12,710 nucleotides of DNA from Candidatus Bathyarchaeota archaeon (lineage in GTDB: Archaea; Thermoproteota; Bathyarchaeia; 40CM-2-53-6; FEN-987): NCBI GenBank assembly GCA_023247835.1, contig JAHFFU010000005.1, positions 1 through 12,710 on the forward strand, given 5' to 3'. The notes under the pieces were generated by a model. That model was not told the DNA's origin. It worked only from the letters and a program-made list of their open reading frames with translations, and did not search any database. Made by a program: the position numbers and the translations under genes. This document shows positions 6,483 to 10,991 of the stretch, piece after piece (within the stretch, counting starts at the first letter, position 1; each line of letters starts with the position of its first letter).

Positions 6483-6959
6483 ATGGCAAAGTTCAAGCTG
6501 ATTATCTCCGACCCGACTACTGGCAAGTCGGCCGCAAGCGAGATAGAAGGATCCAGGGCGCAAGCACTCATCGGCCGCTCACTGGGCGAAACAATAGATG
6601 GCTCGGCTTTAGGGCTCGGCTCGAGTAAGATGCTCATCTCTGGCGGATGCGACAAGAACGGCATTCCAATGCGGGCCGATGTGCATGGCGGGGTTAAGAA
6701 GTACATAGTACTCTCAAGCGGGCCCGGATTCAGACCGACCCGACATGGGGAAAGAAGGAGAAAACTGGTGCGCGGCCGAACAATAACAGATGAAACCTAC
6801 CAGATCAACTTCACCAGAAAAGAAGCAGCAGGTGCTGAACCGAAGGGCCCTGCCGAAACCAAACCTCCCACCGAGCTTCCCAAGCCAGCCGCGCAAAAGC
6901 CGTCTGAGAAGCCACGAGTCAAAAAGGCTACAAAAAAGGCGGGCAAGAAAACGAAGTAA
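6483..6959 (+). CDS. rps6e: Ribosomal protein S6e (eS6) with a basic C-terminal tail
   Basis: This small-subunit protein is identified by the S6e core: the N-terminal strand AKFKLIISDPTTGKS, the GxxIDG stretch, the signature GGCDKNGIPMRADVHGG (54-70), then GPGFRP (80-85), GERRRKLVRG (89-98) and TYQINF (105-110). The core ends near residue 114, where archaeal S6e proteins typically end soon afterwards. The remaining 44 residues are a Lys/Pro/Ala-rich tail ending in KKATKKAGKKTK, probably disordered and bound to rRNA. ATG 6483 is preceded at five bases by GGTCA. It leads an operon with S24e (GTG 13 bases after its stop) and S27ae. In other archaea aIF2 gamma usually follows S6e; here S24e does. 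Confidence 0.95.
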   Translation: MAKFKLIISDPTTGKSAASEIEGSRAQALIGRSLGETIDGSALGLGSSKMLISGGCDKNGIPMRADVHGGVKKYIVLSSGPGFRPTRHGERRRKLVRGRTITDETYQINFTRKEAAGAEPKGPAETKPPTELPKPAAQKPSEKPRVKKATKKAGKKTK

Positions 6960-6972
6960 GGGGCGGGCGTGA

Positions 6973-7440
6973 GTGGATCTTAAGGTCAGAGAAGACACAT
7001 ACAACCCTCTGCTAAAGAGAAAGGAAGTCCGCGTTGAGGTCGACCACGATGCGGGAGGCACCCCTTCGAGGGTTGACCTGAGGAAAGCGATCGCGGCCAA
7101 GTATAATACGAAACCTGAGAACGTGTACGTTCTTGACATCGAAACAAAAACGGGGACACAGAGCGCTTCATGCGCGATAGAGGTCTACGATGACCCCCAG
7201 AGCGCCCAACGAACTGTGCCAAAATACATCCAAGTCCGCAACCTCCCGCCGGATGAACGTAAACGCGTGAGAGAACAGGAAGCGAAAAAAGAGGAAGCCA
7301 AGCCCAAAGCAGAGAAGCCGAAGCCGGAAAAAACTAAGGCGGAAAAGCCGAAAGAGGAAGTCAAAGAAGAGAAACCCAAGCAGGAAGCGAAGCCTGCACC
7401 CGAACCGTCCAAGAAAGGCAAAGCGAGCGAGACGAAGTGA
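6973..7440 (+). CDS. rps24e: Ribosomal protein S24e (eS24) with a long charged tail
   Basis: The first 92 or so residues are the S24e fold: DLKVREDTYNPLLKRKEV, a central TPSRVDLRKAIAAKY region, then ENVYVLDIETKTGTQSA and a strand with AIEVYDD. Archaeal S24e is usually about 100 residues; this protein has 155. From about residue 94 the chain is almost entirely Lys, Glu, Ala and Pro in irregular (E/K)KPK-type repeats, ending in KKGKASETK. This tail is likely disordered. The start is GTG at 6973, with a G-rich stretch between it and the S6e stop. The 3' end overlaps the S27ae start by four bases (GTGA). Confidence 0.93.
   Translation: MDLKVREDTYNPLLKRKEVRVEVDHDAGGTPSRVDLRKAIAAKYNTKPENVYVLDIETKTGTQSASCAIEVYDDPQSAQRTVPKYIQVRNLPPDERKRVREQEAKKEEAKPKAEKPKPEKTKAEKPKEEVKEEKPKQEAKPAPEPSKKGKASETK
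7279..7437 (+). repeat. Low-complexity repeat region coding for the S24e tail
   Basis: The purine-rich coding strand is built from imperfect short units such as GAGAAGCCGAAG and GAAAAGCCGAAA that encode EKPK-like peptides. The spacing is irregular and the third positions vary, so it is an old or amino-acid-selected repeat rather than a fresh tandem duplication. Confidence 0.6.
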
Positions 7441-7628
7441 GCGCAAAAAAGGAATCAAAGGCTAGGCTGGGCAGCCTTTACGAGGTTGACTCACAGACGG
7501 GTACCATCAAGCTCAAGAATCGAAAGTGCCCACGGTGTGCCAACATTATGGCGTTTCACAAGAGTCCGGTCGAACGCTGGACTTGCGGCTCCTGTAGCTT
7601 CACTGACTTTGTGAAAGCTAAGAAGTAG
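7437..7628 (+). CDS. rps27ae: Ribosomal protein S27ae (eS31)
   Basis: This 63-residue zinc-ribbon protein of the small subunit carries C31-x2-C34 (KCPRC) and C50-x2-C53 (TCGSC), with the typical YEVDSQTGTIKLKNRKC lead-in and a final CSFTDFVKAKK. It has the length of stand-alone archaeal S27ae with no ubiquitin-like N-terminus. The GTG start at 7437 overlaps the S24e stop by four bases, so translation is probably coupled. The stop codon is two bases from the convergent stop of the dephospho-CoA kinase gene. Confidence 0.95.
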   Translation: MSAKKESKARLGSLYEVDSQTGTIKLKNRKCPRCANIMAFHKSPVERWTCGSCSFTDFVKAKK

Positions 7629-7630
7629 GC

Positions 7631-8149
7631 TCAGCTTCTTTTTTCCATTTGCTCTATGATTTTGGTGATGTCCTTCTTCCTATCGGCGGAGACTCTGATC
7701 AAGACGATTCCTTCGTCAGGCTGTCCATAGACGACTATGGAGTTGTCTGGCGACGACAGGATGGCTGCAAGAGTGAGCAGGTCCTCTTCGCCATCTACAC
7801 TGACGACGCTGCTGCCTCTTCGCACAGCTTCATCTACAACTTGCCATGCCCCTGACTCAATGGTTCCAGGCGAGTTTGCTATTCGAAAGACGTGCTCAGC
7901 CTTGTAACTGATTGGCACTGCCTTTTGCCGCTTTTCCAAATTATCAATGATGATTACGTCCGGTTTTATTTCCATTTGAACCGCGTTCCTAGCGACGGTA
8001 TCACCGACAAGAATCAGTCTTGCCGGTTTCTCTCTTTCAACAATTTCCTTGAGTATGCGGCTGCATTGAGCTGGAGTCCCTCTGATCAGCTCCCCCAGTG
8101 GCTGTTTGAGGAGCTGCCTCTGGGCTCCGGTCAAAACTAGAGTGGCCAC
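7631..8149 (-). CDS. GTP-dependent dephospho-CoA kinase (DUF359 family)
   Basis: This 172-residue protein belongs to the DUF359 family, identified in Thermococcus as the archaeal GTP-dependent kinase for the last step of CoA synthesis. Family signatures are all present: KQPLGELIRG near the start, GDTVARN (49-55), IIIDNLEKR (66-74), NSPGTI (92-97), VDGEEDLLTL (118-127) and VVYGQPDEGIV (139-149). It is unrelated to bacterial CoaE and lacks a P-loop. The start is GTG at 8149, the only start codon after an in-frame stop; no clear Shine-Dalgarno precedes it. It is the last gene of the aIF2 gamma-PIN-Rpo7-Spt4 operon, 33 bases after Spt4, a neighbourhood seen in many archaea. Confidence 0.9.
   Translation of the reverse strand: MATLVLTGAQRQLLKQPLGELIRGTPAQCSRILKEIVEREKPARLILVGDTVARNAVQMEIKPDVIIIDNLEKRQKAVPISYKAEHVFRIANSPGTIESGAWQVVDEAVRRGSSVVSVDGEEDLLTLAAILSSPDNSIVVYGQPDEGIVLIRVSADRKKDITKIIEQMEKRS
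7636..7644 (+). terminator. Candidate T-rich terminator of the S6e-S24e-S27ae transcript
   Basis: TTCTTTTTT follows the S27ae stop by 7 bases and contains six consecutive T on the non-template strand, the usual archaeal intrinsic termination signal. It lies within the last codons of the opposing kinase gene, where the complementary strand encodes the terminal EKRS residues. Confidence 0.45.
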
Positions 8150-8182
8150 TTCAGAACAACTTGTGAGCTACGTGTCATACGG

Positions 8183-8368
8183 TCAGCGGACTCTGATCGC
8201 ATACCGACCGGCCGCTTTAATCCCCATTCTCTTCGCGACCTCGGAGGTCGAAGGGTCCATGATGACTACTAAGCCGCTCCAGTCGTCACTGAGGTTCGTC
8301 GACTTGCAATTAGGGCATACTGGTCCGTTGCTGATGAACCTGCAGGTTTTGCAGGCCTTATCGCTCAA
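8183..8368 (-). CDS. spt4: Transcription elongation factor Spt4 (RpoE'')
   Basis: This 61-residue zinc protein pairs with Spt5 to keep archaeal RNA polymerase processive. Zinc ligands are C6-x2-C9 and C18-x2-C21, followed by the diagnostic STNLSDDWSGLVVIMDP stretch and by SEVAKRMGI and GRYAIRV. The length is typical. The TTG start overlaps the Rpo7 stop as TTGA, and a GTGAGGAG ribosome-binding site ends eight bases upstream of it, inside the rpo7 coding region. It lies directly after rpo7, the usual archaeal arrangement. Confidence 0.95.
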   Translation of the reverse strand: MSDKACKTCRFISNGPVCPNCKSTNLSDDWSGLVVIMDPSTSEVAKRMGIKAAGRYAIRVR

Positions 8369-8940
8369 GCGGCCTTCTCCTCACGTACAACTTTGGTTCG
8401 CTTGATGTCACCCTCTATCCAGTCCAGTTTCCCGAGGAAAGGTTGCCGCATGGTGATACCTATCTTGCCGCCTGCGCCTCCGCGTGGAAAACTAACGGCG
8501 ATAATACGCCCTCTGACCAAGTCACCCTTGCCCAGTTTTCTTTGAGACTCTTTTCCAACCAGTACGCCATGTTTCTCGTCGAAGGATATGTAATCGTCCA
8601 TGATTTGCGAAACATGCAGCAAGGCGTCTTCGGGGCCGATTCTGACGAAGGCGCCGAAATCAGTAACCTCGACGACTTCGCCTTCTACAACCTCATGCAT
8701 CTCAGGGTAGAACGAGAGGAGTTTGAAGTTGACCTTATGGTAGGTAGAGCCGTCCCCCGGAAGGATTTTCCCAACCGGGTCCACATCCACATCAACAACA
8801 AGTATTACGTAACCGAGTTCTTCGTCCACGATGTTCTCATACTTCAGCTTGATTTGCTCTTTCGCCGCTTTATCGATCGGATGCCCAAAGCTTTTGGGAG
8901 GAATTCTGACAATGTCCTCAACGGTCACTAATCGAAACAT
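8365..8940 (-). CDS. rpo7: DNA-directed RNA polymerase subunit Rpo7 (RpoE')
   Basis: This 191-residue protein is the archaeal homologue of Rpb7, which forms the stalk of RNA polymerase with Rpo4. The N-terminal RNP-like domain begins MFRLVTVEDIVRIPP and continues through GYVILVVDVD and the GDGSTYHKVNF motif to about residue 80. The C-terminal half is an S1 RNA-binding domain (GEVVEVTDFGAFVRIGPEDALLH, then GDLVRGRIIAVSF and GKIGITMRQP). The ATG at 8940 has a good ribosome-binding site, GAGGT, seven bases upstream. The gene follows the PIN-domain gene by 32 bases and overlaps spt4 by four. Confidence 0.96.
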   Translation of the reverse strand: MFRLVTVEDIVRIPPKSFGHPIDKAAKEQIKLKYENIVDEELGYVILVVDVDVDPVGKILPGDGSTYHKVNFKLLSFYPEMHEVVEGEVVEVTDFGAFVRIGPEDALLHVSQIMDDYISFDEKHGVLVGKESQRKLGKGDLVRGRIIAVSFPRGGAGGKIGITMRQPFLGKLDWIEGDIKRTKVVREEKAA

Positions 8941-8972
8941 GTGATTTACCTCAATACAACGGCAAATTGATT

Positions 8973-9380
8973 CTAGAAGTAGGCAGGTTCTATTCCGTCG
9001 ACTTCTAGTTTGGATTTATCTCTCAGGTACACAACCGGGACGTTAATATCTCTTAGCCTCTTCTTGAGGTCGATGTCGGTCGTCGCGACAACAGCTCCTA
9101 ATTTTTGTGATGCCTTAACTATCGCATCATCAACGGTTTCACCTGCATCGAGAGTGACTTCCACCACACGACAACGCGACGCGAGCTGAAGTGCCAATGA
9201 GGCTTCAGGCGCGCCTTCGCCACCTCTCGCAGAGATTCCGGTAAGTTCGCTTTTAACCGCTGATGGAACGATGAAATCTATCTTCTTTTGAAGAAGATAC
9301 TCAATTTCTTGGAAGACATCGAGATTGAATTGGAACGGAATCATCAGGAAGTTGGAATCGAGGAGGACTTTTATGGGCAA
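8973..9380 (-). CDS. FCF1-type PIN-domain protein, probable rRNA-processing nuclease
   Basis: This 135-residue PIN-domain protein resembles the archaeal group related to eukaryotic Fcf1/Utp24, not VapC toxins: the opening VLLDSNFLMIPFQF is characteristic. Putative metal-binding acids are D8, E45 (VKSEL), D85 (VDDAIV), D102 and D104 (TTDIDLKKRL), so the active site appears complete. There is no partner antitoxin. Its conserved place between aIF2 gamma and rpo7 supports a housekeeping role in ribosomal RNA maturation; the exact substrate is inferred. The start is TTG at 9380, with GAGG eight bases upstream and the aIF2 gamma stop two bases before it, so translation is likely coupled. Confidence 0.85.
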   Translation of the reverse strand: MPIKVLLDSNFLMIPFQFNLDVFQEIEYLLQKKIDFIVPSAVKSELTGISARGGEGAPEASLALQLASRCRVVEVTLDAGETVDDAIVKASQKLGAVVATTDIDLKKRLRDINVPVVYLRDKSKLEVDGIEPAYF

Positions 9381-9382
9381 TT

Positions 9383-10654
9383 CTAAGCCCTCAGCGTTCC
9401 AAACCCGATGAGTCGCCAGCTATCGGCAATTCTGCGACTAATGGCTACCTTCGCTCCCGCCTCAACGCAGACAGGTTTCCTGAGACCGACGTCAACCAGG
9501 TCTTCACGCGCAGAGGTAACTGTCCCTGACGTCACAGTGGTCCCCACGTTCATAACCAAAGCTTCGTTCGTTCTTATTTTCTCTACAGGGACAGCCAGTT
9601 CCGTCCCGACGACCTTCTCGAAGAGCTCGACATCTAACGTGATCTTCCCTAGGGTGGTAGGTAGGGTGTCGACTCTTCCGGCAACACTCCCAACGAGGCC
9701 GTCCGATTTCGTTAGCGACGGATCCAGGTCTGTTCCTATCCCAACCAAGCCGCCGCTCGTTATTTCCTGTACCAGACCTCTGCTGACGCTGAGACTTCTG
9801 ATTGTAGTGACTAGGCGTTCGTACCTGGTTTTACCTCCCTCTTGGACTGGTATACCTGGTCTAATCTCAATCTGATCGCCCACGCGAAAAGCGCCTTGAA
9901 TAACAGACCCCCCTATTACTCCTCCCACCAAGTCGTCCACTTCGGTCCCTGGCTTGTTCACCTCAAACGATCTCAGCACGTACGACCGGCCTGGGGCCGC
10001 CAAGTCACGCTTCGGCGTCGGAATCCGCTCCTCAATCTCCTTCAACAGAACGTCTATGTTGGTCCCATGCTGGGCAGAGATGGGTACGATTGGCGCTCCG
10101 TCGGCTATCGTTCCCTTTACGAAACCTCGGATTTCTTTGTAATTCTCTTGAGCCCTTTCCTTGGTTACAACATCGATCTTGTTCTGAACTATGACTAAGT
10201 TCTTGATCCCGACGCTTTCGGCTGCCAGCAAGTGTTCCCTATCTTGCGCTTGGGGGCACTTTGCATTGCTCGCTAACACGAAGAGCGCGCCGTCCATTAG
10301 AGCCGACCCAGAGAGCATCGTGACCATTAGGCTATGATGCCCTGGACAGTCGACGAAGCTCACGGCGCGCATGAATTTGGTTTCGCTGCCGCAATTAGGA
10401 CACTTAGTTCGTGTCGTGTAATTGCTCGGAGCTCGACACTTCGGACATTTGTAGATGAATGCGTCCGCGTACCCTATTTTAATCGTAATGCCCCTTCTGA
10501 GCTCTTCTGAATGCCGGGCGGTCCACACTCCAGTTAGAGCCTGCACAAGCGTACTCTTACCGTTGTCAACGTGCCCGAGGGTTCCAATGTTCACTTCGGG
10601 TTGAACGACAAGCTCCTGGCCTTTCTTCTCGGGTTTGAGTACTGCTTGTGCCAT
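9383..10654 (-). CDS. eif2g: Translation initiation factor aIF2, gamma subunit
   Basis: This 423-residue GTPase delivers initiator Met-tRNA to the 30S subunit together with aIF2 alpha and beta. G-domain elements: G1 GHVDNGKST (27-35), switch I region SEELRRGITIKIGYAD (49-64), a zinc knuckle C70-x2-C73/C85-x2-C88, G3 DCPGHHS (102-108), G4 NKID (158-161) and a SAQH element. Domain II includes the VDDLVGGVIGGSV stretch, and the protein ends in the typical WRLIGFGTLR. The N31 in G1 replaces the His usual for aIF2 gamma. I chose ATG 10654, which has a GATGAT sequence upstream and leaves a leader of about 20 bases; an in-frame ATG at 10666 adds four residues and remains possible. First gene of the five-gene operon. 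Confidence 0.96.
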   Translation of the reverse strand: MAQAVLKPEKKGQELVVQPEVNIGTLGHVDNGKSTLVQALTGVWTARHSEELRRGITIKIGYADAFIYKCPKCRAPSNYTTRTKCPNCGSETKFMRAVSFVDCPGHHSLMVTMLSGSALMDGALFVLASNAKCPQAQDREHLLAAESVGIKNLVIVQNKIDVVTKERAQENYKEIRGFVKGTIADGAPIVPISAQHGTNIDVLLKEIEERIPTPKRDLAAPGRSYVLRSFEVNKPGTEVDDLVGGVIGGSVIQGAFRVGDQIEIRPGIPVQEGGKTRYERLVTTIRSLSVSRGLVQEITSGGLVGIGTDLDPSLTKSDGLVGSVAGRVDTLPTTLGKITLDVELFEKVVGTELAVPVEKIRTNEALVMNVGTTVTSGTVTSAREDLVDVGLRKPVCVEAGAKVAISRRIADSWRLIGFGTLRA

Positions 10655-10694
10655 GCCAATAATCATCCATTTTGCAGACTGGGAACATTCAGTT

Positions 10695-10705
10695 CAATAT
10701 ATGTG
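10695..10705 (-). promoter_or_regulatory. TATA box of the aIF2 gamma operon
   Basis: On the minus strand CACATATATTG is centred at about 10700. A transcript start near 10674 would give a leader of about 20 bases to the ATG at 10654, or about 8 bases to the ATG at 10666. No other A/T-rich box lies in the right window. Confidence 0.6.
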
Positions 10706-10889
10706 TGAGGGTAAATGTCGCCGCAAAGGCTAAGACAATTTCAGTTTCATGATTGGCTTTCATCAAAAACGCTCGTCGAGTTGACTGAGCACTCAACAAA
10801 TTTGCAAAGCCCTCTACGTGGAAAGAGCGTCCTGCATCATAAGATTAATTAGATATCTAGGGGCTCAGTTTGTGCAGACGGCGAGGAAT

Positions 10890-10937
10890 ATGGGTGAACG
10901 CGTTTGCAAGAAACATCAACGTTTTGCGCCTGACTAA
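10890..10937 (+). other. Possible 15-codon upstream ORF in the cysS leader
   Basis: ATG at 10890, with GAGG at 10883-10886 just before it, opens a 15-codon frame ending in TAA; the peptide would be MGERVCKKHQRFAPD. It contains one Cys codon. It lies in the 337-base gap (10655-10991) between the divergent aIF2 gamma and cysS genes. No TATA box stands at the usual distance from cysS, but A/T-rich sequence at 10838-10858 could start a transcript near 10865-10881, placing this frame at the front of a leader of 110-130 bases. I see no other gene or RNA in the gap. Confidence 0.25.
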
Positions 10938-10991
10938 CATCGAACAATCTCGGCCGTCAATCCTTCTTCGACTCGATCGGAGGCAGGGAAC

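Noticed and set aside
6714..7139. Long minus-strand frame opposite S6e/S24e
   Set aside because: It mirrors the purine-rich tail coding sequences, giving Leu/Arg/Phe/Ser-rich nonsense. The opposite strand has clear ribosomal proteins.
7168..7458. Minus-strand Phe/Leu-rich frame opposite the S24e tail, looking like a membrane protein
   Set aside because: The hydrophobic look is the complement of Lys/Glu codons; no start signal or family match.
9408..9875. 155-codon plus-strand frame inside aIF2 gamma
   Set aside because: Shadow of a highly conserved gene on the other strand; composition is Ser/Thr/Pro-rich with no domain.
10735..10770. Second C/D box-like pattern on the minus strand (GATGA then CTGA)
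   Set aside because: The boxes are only about 15 bases apart with no second guide region or C' box, so chance is more likely.
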